41,201 nucleotides of DNA from Loigolactobacillus iwatensis (GCF_003950295.1 NZ_RHNP01000028.1:1-41201), one strand, 5' to 3'; positions 30,186-40,699 are shown, counted from the stretch's first letter. Translations and numbers: made by a program. Notes: a model not told the origin generated them from the sequence alone.

Positions 30186-33100
30186 TTATTTATCGTTGTC
30201 ATTGTTAGCTTTTGTTGCTTCTTCAGCAGCCTTTTTAGCCTTAGCTGCCTCTTGTTCCTTGGCAAATTTAGACAAAGCGTCAACACTTACAACATCATCG
30301 TCTTCATCATCCATATCACGTAATTCAATTTCCTTATTATCGGCATCCAAAACCTTCATGTCCAAACCAAGAGATTGTAATTCCTTGACTAAAACACGGA
30401 ATGATTCTGGTACACCAGGCTTAGGAATTGGTTCACCCTTAACGATTGCCTCGTAGGTCTTAACCCGGCCAACAACGTCATCAGATTTATAAGTCAAAAT
30501 TTCTTGAAGTGTGTAAGCTGCACCATAAGCTTCAAGAGCCCAAACTTCCATTTCACCAAAACGCTGCCCACCAAACTGAGCCTTACCACCTAATGGTTGT
30601 TGTGTCACTAATGAGTAAGGTCCGATTGAACGAGAATGTAATTTATCGTCAACCATGTGGGCTAATTTCATATAGTACATAACCCCAACGGAAACACGGT
30701 TAGTAAATGGTTCACCAGTACGGCCATCGTAAAGTACTGATTTAGCATCGTTATCCATATCGGCTTCTTTAACAGCATCCCAGATATCTTTATCCTGCGC
30801 ACCATCAAAGACTGGCGTTGCAACGTGGATACCTAAGTTACGTGCTGCCATACCTAAATGAAGTTCGATAACCTGACCAATATTCATACGTGATGGAACA
30901 CCCATTGGTGACAAACAAATGTCAACTGGTGTGCCATCTGGTAAGTAAGGCATATCCTCTTCCGGAACGACGATTGAAACAGTCCCCTTATTACCATGAC
31001 GTCCGGCCATCTTATCCCCAACTTGAATCTTACGTTTCTGGGCAATATAGACCCGAACCATCATGTTAACGCCAGGTGATAATTCATCGCCGGCCTCACG
31101 AGTAAAGATCTTAACGTCTTGAATAATTCCGCCGCCACCATGAGGTACTCGTAGCGATGTGTCCCGAACTTCACGCGCTTTTTCACCAAAGATAGCGTGT
31201 AACAAACGTTCTTCAGCCGATAATTCAGTAACTCCCTTAGGCGTTACCTTACCAACTAACAAATCGCCATCCTTAACTTCAGCACCAATTCGAACGACCC
31301 CAAATTCATCTAGATCCTTCAAAGCATCTTCACCAACGTTAGGAATCTCACGGGTGATTTCTTCCGGTCCAAGCTTTGTATCACGAGCTTCTGATTCATA
31401 TTCTTCAATATGAATTGACGTGTACGCATCTTCACGAACTAGCTTTTCAGATAAGACAATGGCATCTTCGTAGTTATACATATTCCAAGTCATGAAAGCA
31501 ATGATTGGGTTTTGCCCTAAAGCAAGTTCACCATTTTCCATTGCGGGTCCGTCAGCTAGAATTTCACTAGCGTCAATCTTATCGCCTAACTTAACAATTG
31601 GCCGCTGATTGTAGCTCTTACCTGAGTTAGAACGACGGAATTTCATTAAATTATATTTGTCTAAAGTACCGTCTTCACGGCGAATGCGAATTTGCTTAGC
31701 ATCAACGTATTCAACAGTACCGGCGTGCTTAGCAACAACAGCAGTCCCTGAGTCATGGGCCGCCTTATATTCCATACCAGTTCCGACTAATGGTGCGTGG
31801 GGGTTAATCAACGGAACAGCTTGTCGCTGCATGTTGGCACCCATCAAGGCACGGTTAGAATCGTCATTTTCCAAGAAAGGAATGCAGGCTGTCGCCACGG
31901 CAACAACTTGCTTAGGCGAAACATCCATGTAATCGACCCGATCAGTAGAAATTTCTAAGTTTTCATCAACACGCCGCGCCAAAACGGTTTCGTCAACGAA
32001 TGAGCCATCATCATTTAATGGTGAGTTGGCCTGGGCAACAACGTAGTTATCTTCTTCATCGGCCGTTAAATAGTCAATTTTATCGGTAACTTTATGTGTC
32101 GTCCAATCAACACGGCGGTATGGTGTTTCGATAAAGCCATACTTATTAACAACGGCATAACTAGCTAAACTGTTAATTAAACCAATGTTGGGGCCTTCAG
32201 GTGTTTCGATTGGGCACATCCGACCGTAATGGGTATAATGCACATCACGAACTTCATAACCGGCACGATCACGCGTTAAGCCACCAGGGCCAAGGGCAGA
32301 TAACCGCCGCTTATGGGTTAATTCACCAAGCGGATTTGTCTGATCCATGAACTGTGACAATTGTGATGAACCAAAGAATTCCTTAATTGAAGCAACAACT
32401 GGCCGAATATTGATCAATTGTTGTGGTGTTACGGTTGACGTATCCTGAATTGACATTCGTTCACGTACAACACGTTCCATCCGTGACAAACCAATCCGGA
32501 ATTGATTTTGTAATAATTCACCAACTGAACGAATCCGCCGGTTACCTAAATGATCAATATCATCAGTTGTGCCAATGCCTTCTTGCAAGTTTAAGAAGTA
32601 GTTCATTGACGCGATGATATCAGCTGGACGAATGTGTTTCCAAGCAAGTTCAATGTGACCATTACCAATTAACGGTACTTCTTTTTCAGGATTAACTTTA
32701 GAGAAGATTTTAATTGATTGTAAGATCATTGGGTCAGTAACGGCACCTTCATCTGATGGTGTGTAAGTCGTTGTCATGAAATCATCGCGGTCCAAATAAG
32801 GACTCAATTTTTCCATAACCCCACGATCAACAACGTCACCCTTTTGTGCAAGAACCTCACCAGTATCTGGATCAGCCAAAGTTTCGGCCAATGTCTGGTT
32901 CAATAAACGTGTTTTTAAAGTTAACTTCTTATTAATTTTATAACGACCAACCGCTGCTAAATCATAGCGTTTTGGATCAAAGAAGCGTGCGTTCAATAAA
33001 CTTCTTGAACTATCAGCTGTCTTTGGTTCACCTGGCCGAAGTCGTTCATAAATATCTTTTAGCGATTCTTCAACCCGAGAATCGTCAGTGTTCTTATGAA

Positions 33101-33773
33101 CATCTTTTTCAAGGGTTAGCATCAAACTATCATTATCGCCTAACATACCGATAATGTCGTCATCAGAACCAAAGCCCAAGGCACGAATTAATTCTGACAT
33201 TGGAATCTTACGCGTCCGGTCAATTCGAACGTATGAAATATCCTTGGCGTCAGTTTCGTATTCTAACCACGCCCCACGATTAGGAATGGCAGTGGCACCA
33301 TAAATAGTGCGGCTATTCTTATCAAGCTCACTGTTGAAATAAACACCAGGTGAACGTACTAACTGGGAAACGATAACCCGTTCGGCACCATTGATAATAA
33401 AGGTACCTTGATCGGTCATTAATGGAAAATCACCAAAAAAAACGTCTTGCGATTTGATTTCGCCTGTTTCATGGTTAGTCAAGCGTAAAGTCACGTGGAG
33501 TGGTGCTGAATAATTAGCATCATGCTGCCGTGCTTCTTCTACTGAGTACTTTGCTTCCAATAATTGATAATCAACGAACTCTAATGATAGGTTCCCTGCG
33601 AAATCCTCAATCGGCATAATGTCGTTGAACATTTCTTTCAGGCCTTCATCTAAGAACCAGTTATACGAATTTGACTGAATTTCAATCAAGTTTGGTAAAT
33701 CCAGCACTTCTTTAATACGTGAATAACTTCGACGCGTACGGTGTTTTCCGTATTTAACTAAATGACCTGCCAA
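30186..33773 (-). CDS. rpoB: DNA-directed RNA polymerase beta subunit
   Basis: The beta subunit (1195 aa with this start) forms one pincer of the enzyme and the rifampicin pocket. The rifampicin region [20 protein letters not shown] continues [12 protein letters not shown], with the usual sensitive-type Asp, His and Ser. I chose the TTG at 33773 ([20 protein letters not shown]), six bases after AGAAGGGGTG. A GTG at 33782 is part of that site, and a longer in-frame form to 33872 adds about 33 unconserved residues with no ribosome-binding site. An acidic, then Lys- and Ala-rich C-terminal tail is present. rpoC follows directly. Confidence 0.95.
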   Translation of the reverse strand: MAGHLVKYGKHRTRRSYSRIKEVLDLPNLIEIQSNSYNWFLDEGLKEMFNDIMPIEDFAGNLSLEFVDYQLLEAKYSVEEARQHDANYSAPLHVTLRLTNHETGEIKSQDVFFGDFPLMTDQGTFIINGAERVIVSQLVRSPGVYFNSELDKNSRTIYGATAIPNRGAWLEYETDAKDISYVRIDRTRKIPMSELIRALGFGSDDDIIGMLGDNDSLMLTLEKDVHKNTDDSRVEESLKDIYERLRPGEPKTADSSRSLLNARFFDPKRYDLAAVGRYKINKKLTLKTRLLNQTLAETLADPDTGEVLAQKGDVVDRGVMEKLSPYLDRDDFMTTTYTPSDEGAVTDPMILQSIKIFSKVNPEKEVPLIGNGHIELAWKHIRPADIIASMNYFLNLQEGIGTTDDIDHLGNRRIRSVGELLQNQFRIGLSRMERVVRERMSIQDTSTVTPQQLINIRPVVASIKEFFGSSQLSQFMDQTNPLGELTHKRRLSALGPGGLTRDRAGYEVRDVHYTHYGRMCPIETPEGPNIGLINSLASYAVVNKYGFIETPYRRVDWTTHKVTDKIDYLTADEEDNYVVAQANSPLNDDGSFVDETVLARRVDENLEISTDRVDYMDVSPKQVVAVATACIPFLENDDSNRALMGANMQRQAVPLINPHAPLVGTGMEYKAAHDSGTAVVAKHAGTVEYVDAKQIRIRREDGTLDKYNLMKFRRSNSGKSYNQRPIVKLGDKIDASEILADGPAMENGELALGQNPIIAFMTWNMYNYEDAIVLSEKLVREDAYTSIHIEEYESEARDTKLGPEEITREIPNVGEDALKDLDEFGVVRIGAEVKDGDLLVGKVTPKGVTELSAEERLLHAIFGEKAREVRDTSLRVPHGGGGIIQDVKIFTREAGDELSPGVNMMVRVYIAQKRKIQVGDKMAGRHGNKGTVSIVVPEEDMPYLPDGTPVDICLSPMGVPSRMNIGQVIELHLGMAARNLGIHVATPVFDGAQDKDIWDAVKEADMDNDAKSVLYDGRTGEPFTNRVSVGVMYYMKLAHMVDDKLHSRSIGPYSLVTQQPLGGKAQFGGQRFGEMEVWALEAYGAAYTLQEILTYKSDDVVGRVKTYEAIVKGEPIPKPGVPESFRVLVKELQSLGLDMKVLDADNKEIELRDMDDEDDDVVSVDALSKFAKEQEAAKAKKAAEEATKANNDNDK

Positions 33774-34155
33774 ATTGTTCACCCCTTCTGTAGTATCTAC
33801 GAATTGCTTAGAGAATGTTTGAAAAGTGTCTGGTTTTCCCACAGTGTGGACTGCTAACAAGACTGCTGCCAATCCAAATGCTCTGGAACATTAATTGTTC
33901 AACGAAGACGAAAAGCATCAACTTGAACACATGCACGTAAAAAGCCGCCTTTTCAAACATATCTAGCCTTCACATTACAAAAACATTACAATTGTTAAAG
34001 TTGCATTACAATTGCTAATTAACCCGAATTTTAAGCAAAAAAAAACCAAAAATAGGACATTGTTCTATTCAAACTTGTCAGCTACTTTTGAGTTTTCTTA
34101 TAAACTACCCTCCGGACAATAGATCGCAGAGTAGTTGTATTCGCAGTTTTAGCAA
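33774..34155 (-). promoter_or_regulatory. Long structured 5' leader of rpoBC
   Basis: About 380 nt separate the predicted start point from rpoB. A 9-bp hairpin AACTACCCT/AGAGTAGTT (34103-34136, one wobble) is near the 5' end. An imperfect AATAG-AC/GT-CTATT stem leads into a long T-run (about 34036-34072), and AAAAGGCGGCTTTT (about 33943-33957) is a small stem. A conserved RNA motif named Lacto-rpoB is known upstream of rpoB in Lactobacillales; this leader is in the right place, but I cannot confirm the match by eye. Confidence 0.5.
33974..33990 (-). promoter_or_regulatory. WalR-like direct repeat
   Basis: The minus strand reads TGTAAT-GTTTT-TGTAAT, an exact match to the published WalR (YycF) consensus TGTWAH-N5-TGTWAH. 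A third TGTAAT is at 34005-34010. The site is in the transcribed leader, about 165 nt past the predicted rpoB start point. Binding is inference. Confidence 0.35.
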
Positions 34156-34161
34156 TTACTA

Positions 34162-34190
34162 ATCATACACTTGTTATATTTAGCTGTCAA
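34162..34190 (-). promoter_or_regulatory. Sigma-A promoter of rpoBC
   Basis: A perfect TTGACA (34185-34190) lies 17 bp from TATGAT (34162-34167) on the minus strand, the best promoter in the window. Confidence 0.85.
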
Positions 34191-34378
34191 CAAACCAGCG
34201 CGTATTAGAAAAAGATACTTGGCCATTAAATGAATTGTTCGTCAATTGGACGAACCCAAGAATCTGCCTCTCCAAACACGCTACCACCAGATTAGCTATT
34301 AGCGCGTGGACTGCTAGCAAATTAAGCATACTAAACACGCTGATGCTTTCAGTCTAACCCAAATCAGTAAAATAGCAA
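34191..34378 (-). other. Gap between the trhP2 stop and the rpoB promoter
   Basis: There is no gene here. A 7-bp hairpin GTTCGTC/GACGAAC with a 5-nt loop (34237-34255) lies about 120 bp past the trhP2 stop but has no T-run on the minus strand, so it is a weak terminator at best. AAACACGCT occurs twice. Confidence 0.4.
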
Positions 34379-35611
34379 CTACTTGGCCCGTTCCTTACGT
34401 AACATATCGCCGGCCTTTACTGGAATACCCACTGGTACTTGGTAAACCATCATTGCGTCAGGGGCACGACGTAAAATATCATTATCTTTATCCCACAACT
34501 GTTGAATAACTTCTTCATGGTGCGTGAAATGCGGACCGTAAAATTCAATCTTATCGCCAACACCAAAGTTATTACGTTGTTGAACCATCGCAACTTGTCG
34601 TTTAGCATCATAATCAAGCACTTGGCCAACAAATGTATACTGTGGTCGCTTACGGCGCTTACCAAATAATTCATCGTCTTCCGTTGGTGTGCCATAGTAA
34701 AACCCAGTTGACATTTCTCGCTGGGCGACCTTCCACAATTCATCCACCCAAGCTTGGTTTAAAACGTAATGATCAGGATCGGCACAGTAACTATCAACTG
34801 CACGACGATAAACATTGGCAACTGTCGACACATAGTGAATTGATTTCATTCGGCCTTCAATTTTAAATGAATTAACGCCGGCTTCAACTAAATCAGGAAT
34901 ATGCTCAATCATTGCCATATCAACGGCACTCATTGTAAACGGCGTCTTCGGGTCCGCCTCAGTTTGTTTTTCACCCATCGTCGGCATTTCAAACAAGTCA
35001 TACTTCCAACGACAATTTTGGGCACAGCCACCACGATTGGCATCACGCATACTCATGTGATTGGACAAAACACAACGTCCGGAATACCCAATACACATCG
35101 CCCCGTGAATAAAGGCCTCAATTTGAACGTTGGTATGCCGCCGCATTTCCTTTATTTCTTCAATACCCACTTCACGGGCCAATACAACTCGCTCCAAACC
35201 TTCATTTTGCCAAAAATTTAACGTTTCGTAATTAGTGGCCGAAGCCTGGGTTGATAAATGAACCGGTAAACCTGGTGCCTCAGTAATCGCAATTTCAATC
35301 AAGGATGGGTCGGACACGATTACTGCACTAATACCGATGTCACGTAAAGTCCGGAAAAATTTACCGGCACCCTGAACATCGCCTTCGTGAGCAACAATAT
35401 TTGCCGCCACGTATACTTTTGCGTTATGTGCTTGGGCAAATGCTACCCCTTCACGCATTTGATCAAATGAGAAATTACCAGCGCGGGTTCGTAATCCATA
35501 AGCGTCACCGCCAATATAAACAGCATCTGCACCATAATTAATAGCAACTTTTAACTTTTCCAAGGTACCAGCTGGTGCTAATACTTCAGGTTTATTTGTA
35601 ATAGTTCGCAT
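34379..35611 (-). CDS. trhP2: U32-family protein, tRNA uridine hydroxylation (TrhP2/YrrO-like)
   Basis: This 410-residue protein carries the U32 signature EAFIHGAMCIGYSGRCVLS (about residues 165-183) and further cysteines in GGCAQNCRW, a set that in relatives binds an iron-sulfur cluster. U32 proteins were once called collagenase-like peptidases. The closest characterised group (RlhA/TrhP) makes 5-hydroxyuridine in RNA, and Bacillus subtilis TrhP2 (YrrO) acts on tRNA U34. Length matches YrrO (about 420). It begins one base after the stop of the companion gene (TAA-A-ATG), so the pair is co-translated. The function is by homology. Confidence 0.85.
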   Translation of the reverse strand: MRTITNKPEVLAPAGTLEKLKVAINYGADAVYIGGDAYGLRTRAGNFSFDQMREGVAFAQAHNAKVYVAANIVAHEGDVQGAGKFFRTLRDIGISAVIVSDPSLIEIAITEAPGLPVHLSTQASATNYETLNFWQNEGLERVVLAREVGIEEIKEMRRHTNVQIEAFIHGAMCIGYSGRCVLSNHMSMRDANRGGCAQNCRWKYDLFEMPTMGEKQTEADPKTPFTMSAVDMAMIEHIPDLVEAGVNSFKIEGRMKSIHYVSTVANVYRRAVDSYCADPDHYVLNQAWVDELWKVAQREMSTGFYYGTPTEDDELFGKRRKRPQYTFVGQVLDYDAKRQVAMVQQRNNFGVGDKIEFYGPHFTHHEEVIQQLWDKDNDILRRAPDAMMVYQVPVGIPVKAGDMLRKERAK

Positions 35612-35612
35612 T

Positions 35613-36536
35613 TTATTGCACCTCGCTAGGATCTATTTCGTAAAAACCAGTATCCAAGCCACGATTGGCCGGTTGATTAGTACTTACTTGCTCATCTAAT
35701 TGCTCAACCAGATCTGGCGTCCATTTTTGTGCCAAAATAGCTTTTTTTGCGGCCACAAAGGTTTGCGCAATACTAACAAATTGATCGCGGTCAGCAAACA
35801 AGCCATCTAACTTCCAGTGAGTCAGCCCTAAATCATTTAACTCGGCCAATTTAGTTATCAGGTTCAGATCGTTATTGGCAAACACGTGGGTACCGTTAAA
35901 ATCCTCATAAATTGAGTAATGTGTCTCTGGTTTATGGGGCGCCGAAACAAATAACCCCCGCGCCCGGTCCGCACGATCTTGATGTTCTTTAACAAAGTTA
36001 AAATAATTATGTAATAGTGGCCGTCCAGATTGATGAATACAAGTCGCGCCGTAAACTTGAATTTCACCAGGAATCTGTAATTCCGTCACCATTTCAGTTA
36101 ATTCATCATGGGGAACCTCACGGGCAATTACTGCTCCGCTAGCACCATGTTTTGCCCAAAAATTAACTTGCCGCGCACTGGTAACTAATACCTCCGCATC
36201 ATAAATAAATGGTAAGTTTAATTTCTTTTGCTGCAATAAGTAGATAACACCGGGATCACCAACTGTAATTTGATCTACTTGCAAAGCGGCCAAAAAATCT
36301 AAATAGTCGGCAACCTTAGCAATCCGATCATTATGCATGATGGCATTAACTGCCACCGTTACTTTTTTACCTGCAGCATGGGCCAAATGAACAATTTCTG
36401 CTACTTCCGGTCTTTTAAAACTATGAGGTAGGCGTAAGCCAAAAAAATCCTCACCTAAATATAACGTATCAACGTCTGCCGCTAATAACATTTTTGCTTG
36501 CTCCTGTGAGTCCACAGTCGCTATTATATCGATCAA
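35613..36536 (-). CDS. trhP1: U32-family protein, companion of TrhP2 (TrhP1/YrrN-like)
   Basis: This 307-residue protein is the shorter partner found just upstream of trhP2 in many Firmicutes. It has the U32 fold segments (DTLYLGEDFFGLRL near the start, EIQVYGATCIHQSGRPLLHNY at about 160-180) but keeps only one of the cysteines of its partner's signature, as YrrN does. It begins at a TTG with a modest AGAAG ribosome-binding site. The methyltransferase gene that accompanies the pair in B. subtilis is not adjacent here. It probably acts in the same tRNA uridine hydroxylation step. Confidence 0.8.
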   Translation of the reverse strand: MIDIIATVDSQEQAKMLLAADVDTLYLGEDFFGLRLPHSFKRPEVAEIVHLAHAAGKKVTVAVNAIMHNDRIAKVADYLDFLAALQVDQITVGDPGVIYLLQQKKLNLPFIYDAEVLVTSARQVNFWAKHGASGAVIAREVPHDELTEMVTELQIPGEIQVYGATCIHQSGRPLLHNYFNFVKEHQDRADRARGLFVSAPHKPETHYSIYEDFNGTHVFANNDLNLITKLAELNDLGLTHWKLDGLFADRDQFVSIAQTFVAAKKAILAQKWTPDLVEQLDEQVSTNQPANRGLDTGFYEIDPSEVQ

Positions 36537-36582
36537 ACTCTTCGCTTCTTTCTTAATAACGGATTAAGCGCTAATTGTTTTT

Positions 36583-36611
36583 AGAATAACATACTTCAAA
36601 TTAATTGAAAA
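36583..36611 (-). promoter_or_regulatory. Candidate promoter of trhP1-trhP2
   Basis: TTTTCA (36606-36611), 17 bp, then TATTCT (36583-36588) with an extended TGT before the -10 on the minus strand. The hexamers are only fair matches, four of six each. Confidence 0.5.
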
Positions 36612-36847
36612 CGTTGGGTCGGCCAAAAGTACGTTTCAAAAAGGATTTAGCCACTTTTTTCAAATCCACCCGCGGTACAATTAATTACCAGGTACGCTAG
36701 ACCGATTTTCCCTCCAACGGGTATTGCTATCTGTTTTTTACGCCACCCTTATTAATTCAAAAGCCAAATTTCCTTATGTTCGCCGTCTGAGTGATTTCAG
36801 TCGATAGAAAACCAATTGTTCGCTTTTTTAGCCAGTAAGTGCCATAC
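36612..36847. other. Gene-free stretch between the U32 promoter and the clpC terminator
   Basis: I see no open reading frame, RNA gene or repeat here. Confidence 0.5.
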
Positions 36848-36883
36848 AAAAAAGAGTGCGAAGAAAGAATTTTCTTCACACCC
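36848..36883 (-). terminator. Terminator of ctsR-clpC
   Basis: Arms 36854-36866 and 36871-36883 form a 13-bp stem with two G-T wobbles and a 4-nt loop. On the minus strand it runs into six T. It lies about 20 bp past the clpC stop. Confidence 0.85.
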
Positions 36884-36900
36884 TTAAACAGCTAGAACAA

Positions 36901-39390
36901 CTATGCTTTTACGGTTGAATCTGTTGTTTTTTTATTTTCGTCGCGAATATTAATTGTGATCTTATTCTGCCGCGCACCAATAGTTAAAGAATCGCCAATT
37001 TTAATTCGTCCTGAAAGCAGTTCCTCACTCAAGCGATCTTCAACTTCAGTTTGGAGTGCCCGCCGAATTGGTCGCGCACCGTATTCAGGATCAAAACCAA
37101 CCTTAGCAATTACATCAATTGCAGCCGGTGTAATTTTAACCGCAATTTTTTGTTCTTGTAAACGTCGTAACACGGTTTTAGCCATAATCTTCACAATTTC
37201 ATGTAACTCGGCCTTAGTTAAGGAATGGAAGACAACAACTTCATCAATCCGGTTGAGAAATTCAGGTCGGAAGGAATTTTTCAATTCTTGAAGGATTTGG
37301 CTTCGCATTGCTTTGTAATCCTGCTGCGCATTTTTAGCGCCAAAACCAACCGACTTTTCATCACGTAAGGTTGTTGCACCAAGGTTAGACGTCATAATCA
37401 AAATTGTGTTACGAAAATCAACTTTACGCCCTTTAGAGTCAGTTAAATAACCATCATCTAACACCTGCAATAAAATATTGAAGACATCAGGATGCGCCTT
37501 TTCAACTTCATCTAATAATACAACTGAGTATGGTTTCTGCCGAACTTGCTCAGTTAACTGACCGCCTTCGTCATAACCAACATAGCCAGGCGGTGCTCCC
37601 ACAAGACGAGAGGTTGAATACTTCTCCATATATTCGGACATATCAACTCGAATCATATTATCCTCTGAACCAAACATTGCTTCAGCCAGAGCCTTCGCTA
37701 ATTCAGTTTTACCAACCCCAGTTGGTCCAAGAAACATAAATGATCCAATTGGCCGCTGTGGGTCTTTTAGCCCACTACGCGCTCGGCGAATTGCTCGTGA
37801 AACAGCTGAAACTGCCTCTTCTTGGCCCACTACTCGTTTATGCAAAACCTTTTCCAAATTAACTAAACGGTCACTTTCACTTTTACGCAATTGGGTCAAC
37901 GGTACCCCAGTCCATTGCGAAACAACCGTCGCAATGTCTTCTGGCATGACCTTAACATCCTTACGCACACCGTTTGTTTCACCGGCCTTGGCCGCCTTAG
38001 CTTCCAGCTTTGCCTTTACCTTCATTTCGTCTTCACGAATAGCGGCAGCCTTTTCAAAGTCCTGTTCTTCAATGGCCTTTTCTTTAGACTTAGTTAATTT
38101 AGTTAGCTGTGTTTCTAATTTATTTTCTGGTGTTTTCTTACTGGCGGCATCTAGACGCACTGAAGCCGCCGATTCATCAATTAAATCAATTGCCTTATCT
38201 GGTAAGAAACGGTCACTAATATAACGTGCCGAAAGGACAACCGCTTCATGAACAGCCTCGTCAGTAATCGTGACACCATGATGTTCTTCATAACGACTTC
38301 GTAGTCCAAGTAAAATCTCTTCTGCCTCTTTCTCCGTCGGTTCATTAACTTGAATTGTAGCAAATCGGCGCTCTAAGGCAGCATCTTTTTCAATATATTT
38401 TTGGTATTCATCTAAAGTAGTTGCGCCAATAACCTGCATTTCACCACGAGCCAAGGCTGGCTTCAAAATATTAGAAGCATCAATCGCGCCTTCAGCACCC
38501 CCGGCACCAATTAAAGTATGCAATTCGTCAATAAATAGAATAACTTGTCCATCTTTATAAATTTCGTCAATTACTTTCTTTAAACGATCTTCGAATTCCC
38601 CACGATATTTTGTGCCCGCAACTAACGATCCCATATCTAACGCCATTAATCGCTTTTTACGCATATCGTCTGGTACATCACCATTAATAATCTTTTGTGC
38701 TAAGCCTTCAGCAATGGCAGTTTTACCCACGCCGGGCTCCCCAATTAAAACGGGATTATTTTTAGTTCGGCGGGATAAGACCTGAATCAAGCGCCGAACT
38801 TCTTTACTTCGTCCGACAACTGGATCCATTTTATTTTCGCGTGCTAATTGCGTTAAATCACGCGCTAAAGAGTCCAGCGTTGGTGTTCCTTCACTTTGCT
38901 GTGCCTGCCGATTTCTAGTTTGGCCACGGCGCTTAGTTGTTGTATCATTAACACCTAATTTTTTGAGAACCATTTGGCGAGTTTTACTCAAACTTAATCC
39001 TAAGTTAGTTAAAATACGTGAAGCCAGAATATCATCTTCACGAAGTAACCCCAGTAAGATGTGTTCCGTACCAATCTTCATTGCGCCCATGCGTTTAGCC
39101 TCATCACCGGCATACGAAAGCACTTGTTTGGCCTTAGGTGCGTAAGGAAGGTAGACGTCCTTTTTGGTTTCTGTTGAAGTACCATAGCCGGTAAAACGTT
39201 CAATTTCCTCACGGATGTCAGTTTCATTAACTGATAATTGCCGCAATGTCTTACCTGCAATCCCGTCATTTTCAATGACAAGTGCAAGTAATAAATGCTC
39301 CGTACCCACAGCATGATGGCGGAAATACTTTGCTTGTTCCTGTGCGAGAACTAAAACGTTTTTTGCACTCGGTGTAAATAAATTATCCAT
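36901..39390 (-). CDS. clpC: ATP-dependent Clp protease ATP-binding subunit ClpC
   Basis: ClpC (829 aa) is a class 1 Hsp100 unfoldase that feeds ClpP and needs an adaptor such as MecA. Domains in order: two Clp N-terminal repeats (residues 1-145), first AAA+ module with Walker A GEPGVGKT (217-224), a middle region with a UVR motif ([20 protein letters not shown]), and a second AAA+ module with GPTGVGKT. The C-terminal part includes the arginine-finger and sensor-2 segment [14 protein letters not shown]. The ClpP-binding loop VGF appears in EKSVGFG. It is 20 bp after ctsR; mcsA and mcsB, which lie between in Bacillus, are absent, as in other lactobacilli. Confidence 0.97.
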   Translation of the reverse strand: MDNLFTPSAKNVLVLAQEQAKYFRHHAVGTEHLLLALVIENDGIAGKTLRQLSVNETDIREEIERFTGYGTSTETKKDVYLPYAPKAKQVLSYAGDEAKRMGAMKIGTEHILLGLLREDDILASRILTNLGLSLSKTRQMVLKKLGVNDTTTKRRGQTRNRQAQQSEGTPTLDSLARDLTQLARENKMDPVVGRSKEVRRLIQVLSRRTKNNPVLIGEPGVGKTAIAEGLAQKIINGDVPDDMRKKRLMALDMGSLVAGTKYRGEFEDRLKKVIDEIYKDGQVILFIDELHTLIGAGGAEGAIDASNILKPALARGEMQVIGATTLDEYQKYIEKDAALERRFATIQVNEPTEKEAEEILLGLRSRYEEHHGVTITDEAVHEAVVLSARYISDRFLPDKAIDLIDESAASVRLDAASKKTPENKLETQLTKLTKSKEKAIEEQDFEKAAAIREDEMKVKAKLEAKAAKAGETNGVRKDVKVMPEDIATVVSQWTGVPLTQLRKSESDRLVNLEKVLHKRVVGQEEAVSAVSRAIRRARSGLKDPQRPIGSFMFLGPTGVGKTELAKALAEAMFGSEDNMIRVDMSEYMEKYSTSRLVGAPPGYVGYDEGGQLTEQVRQKPYSVVLLDEVEKAHPDVFNILLQVLDDGYLTDSKGRKVDFRNTILIMTSNLGATTLRDEKSVGFGAKNAQQDYKAMRSQILQELKNSFRPEFLNRIDEVVVFHSLTKAELHEIVKIMAKTVLRRLQEQKIAVKITPAAIDVIAKVGFDPEYGARPIRRALQTEVEDRLSEELLSGRIKIGDSLTIGARQNKITINIRDENKKTTDSTVKA

Positions 39391-39410
39391 TAAGCGTCCC
39401 TCACTTTCGC

Positions 39411-39881
39411 TTACTCTCTTTCATAACGCAAATGATTTAGAAGACTAGTTAAAATTCGTGCTCTTAACTCTGCTTCCAATTGTCGATCATTTAAAGCTAA
39501 CGTCTCGTGGCTAGTTGCAGCCAAAATCAAATTGGCGTCTCTTCGCTCGATCGCATTATCCTCATAAAGCTTTTGAACAATTGCCAACGTATCACGCTGA
39601 CTAATTTGTTGTCCAACCAGTCCTATAAGTGTGTCTAGCATATCACGATCGTCTAATAATTTCACCTTTTCGATGCGAATGTAACCACCACCGCCACGCT
39701 TACTTTGAACAAGATAACCACGTTGAATTGTAAAACGAGTATTAATCACATAATTAATTTGGGATGGAACACAGTTAAACAATTCTGCTATCTCGGAACG
39801 CCGAATTTCGACACGAGTTGATTCATTTAAGATCTGTTTTAAATAGGCCTCGATAATATCAGAAATATTTTGCCCTTGCAT
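39411..39881 (-). CDS. ctsR: Heat-shock transcriptional repressor CtsR
   Basis: CtsR (156 aa) represses clp and other stress genes and loses DNA binding at high temperature. The N-terminal winged helix-turn-helix includes [20 protein letters not shown] (about 29-48) and the thermosensing glycine loop [10 protein letters not shown] (about 61-70). The tetraglycine is intact. The C-terminal dimerisation domain is of normal length. An AAGGTGAG ribosome-binding site precedes the ATG. A CtsR operator overlaps the start point, so the operon is autoregulated. Confidence 0.96.
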   Translation of the reverse strand: MQGQNISDIIEAYLKQILNESTRVEIRRSEIAELFNCVPSQINYVINTRFTIQRGYLVQSKRGGGGYIRIEKVKLLDDRDMLDTLIGLVGQQISQRDTLAIVQKLYEDNAIERRDANLILAATSHETLALNDRQLEAELRARILTSLLNHLRYERE

Positions 39882-39897
39882 CTGCTCTCACCTTAAC

Positions 39898-39914
39898 TTT
39901 GACTAATATTGACT
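39898..39914 (-). promoter_or_regulatory. CtsR operator
   Basis: The minus strand reads AGTCAAT-ATT-AGTCAAA, a tandem heptad matching the CtsR consensus RGTCAAA-NAN-RGTCAAA with one mismatch. It lies over the predicted transcription start, where a bound repressor would block initiation. Confidence 0.85.
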
Positions 39915-39917
39915 ATC

Positions 39918-39946
39918 ATTATAGAAGATAATTGTAAATTTGCAAA
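39918..39946 (-). promoter_or_regulatory. Promoter of ctsR-clpC
   Basis: A perfect TATAAT (39918-39923) lies 17 bp from TTTGCA (39941-39946, four of six matches) on the minus strand, just upstream of the CtsR operator. Confidence 0.75.
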
Positions 39947-40144
39947 GAATTTAGATTAAATAATTGTTGGCAGTTCAAAATAGAACGTCATTTTTGGTAT
40001 TTAAGATAAGTTTTGCTAAAAATGGTAATCAAGTAAGACTGCGCTTAAGATTGTATGTTGAAATGAGTTTCTGAGCGCATATCGTCAATAAAATTGATTC
40101 AGACACTCTCTGTGATACATTTCTAATTAATTTGGACCGATAAT
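39947..40144. other. Gap between the ctsR promoter and the rrn terminator
   Basis: The stretch is AT-rich with no open reading frame or RNA gene that I can see. Confidence 0.5.
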
Positions 40145-40184
40145 TAAAAAGGACTATCTCGTAAATAGTTTACGAGATAGTCCT
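40145..40184 (-). terminator. Terminator of the rrn-tRNA operon
   Basis: A perfect 16-bp inverted repeat (40150-40165 with 40169-40184, loop of three) runs into five T on the minus strand. It lies about 35 bp past the last tRNA gene. Confidence 0.88.
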
Positions 40185-40219
40185 AGTTTTGAATCTTCGA
40201 ATAATCTTATTTTCAATAG

Positions 40220-40293
40220 TCGGGAAAACAGGATTCGAACCTGCGACCCCTACGTCCCGAACGTAGTGCTCTACCAAGCTGAGCTACTTCCCG
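40220..40293 (-). tRNA. tRNA-Pro(CGG)
   Basis: The cloverleaf is complete, with anticodon loop TTCGGGA and TTCGAAT in the T-loop. CCA is not encoded. Outside the anticodon arm it is nearly identical to tRNA-Pro(TGG) at 40402-40475; the other change is at position 7, giving a G-T pair in the acceptor stem. Confidence 0.95.
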
Positions 40294-40310
40294 AAAAATA
40301 CCAAAAAACA

Positions 40311-40382
40311 AGCGGAAGACGGGATTCGAACCCGCGACCCCCACCATGGCAAGGTGATGTTCTACCACTGAACTACTTCCGC
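40311..40382 (-). tRNA. tRNA-Gly(GCC), copy 1
   Basis: The anticodon stem CACC/GGTG encloses loop TTGCCAT, anticodon GCC. The 72 bases are identical to the copy at 40700-40771. Confidence 0.95.
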
Positions 40383-40401
40383 ATGTAAAATATTAATATA
40401 A

Positions 40402-40475
40402 TCGGGAAAACAGGATTCGAACCTGCGACCCCTTGGTCCCAAACCAAGTGCTCTACCAAGCTGAGCTATTTCCCG
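40402..40475 (-). tRNA. tRNA-Pro(TGG)
   Basis: Anticodon loop TTTGGGA, anticodon TGG. The acceptor stem CGGGAAA/TTTCCCG is fully paired. CCA is not encoded. Confidence 0.96.
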
Positions 40476-40503
40476 ATGTTACTTTTTTATAAAAACAAAA
40501 AAA

Positions 40504-40577
40504 TGCACCCAGTAGGAGTCGAACCTACAACCTTCTGATTCGTAGTCAGACACTCTATCCAATTGCGCTATGGGTGC
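40504..40577 (-). tRNA. tRNA-Arg(ACG)
   Basis: Anticodon loop CTACGAA, anticodon ACG, normally converted to ICG by TadA. The acceptor stem GCACCCA/TGGGTGC is complete. Confidence 0.96.
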
Positions 40578-40591
40578 AAATATTTATTTAA

Positions 40592-40677
40592 TGCCGAGGA
40601 CCGGAATCGAACCGGTACGGTGATTACTCACCGCAGGATTTTAAGTCCTGTGCGTCTGCCAGTTCCGCCACCCCGGC
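40592..40677 (-). tRNA. tRNA-Leu(TAA)
   Basis: Anticodon loop CTTAAAA, anticodon TAA. A long variable arm (CGGTGAGTAATCACCG) makes it class II. Confidence 0.96.
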
Positions 40678-40699
40678 AAGGTTGAAAAATTCGGAACTA

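Noticed and set aside
30186-33773. Resistance mutations in rpoB (and in rpsL)
   Set aside because: Residues in the rifampicin region of rpoB and the streptomycin-linked lysines of rpsL are of the sensitive type.
33783-33872. In-frame N-terminal extension of rpoB by about 33 residues
   Set aside because: The extension is unlike RpoB family N-termini, has no ribosome-binding site, and a good site lies six bases before the TTG at 33773.
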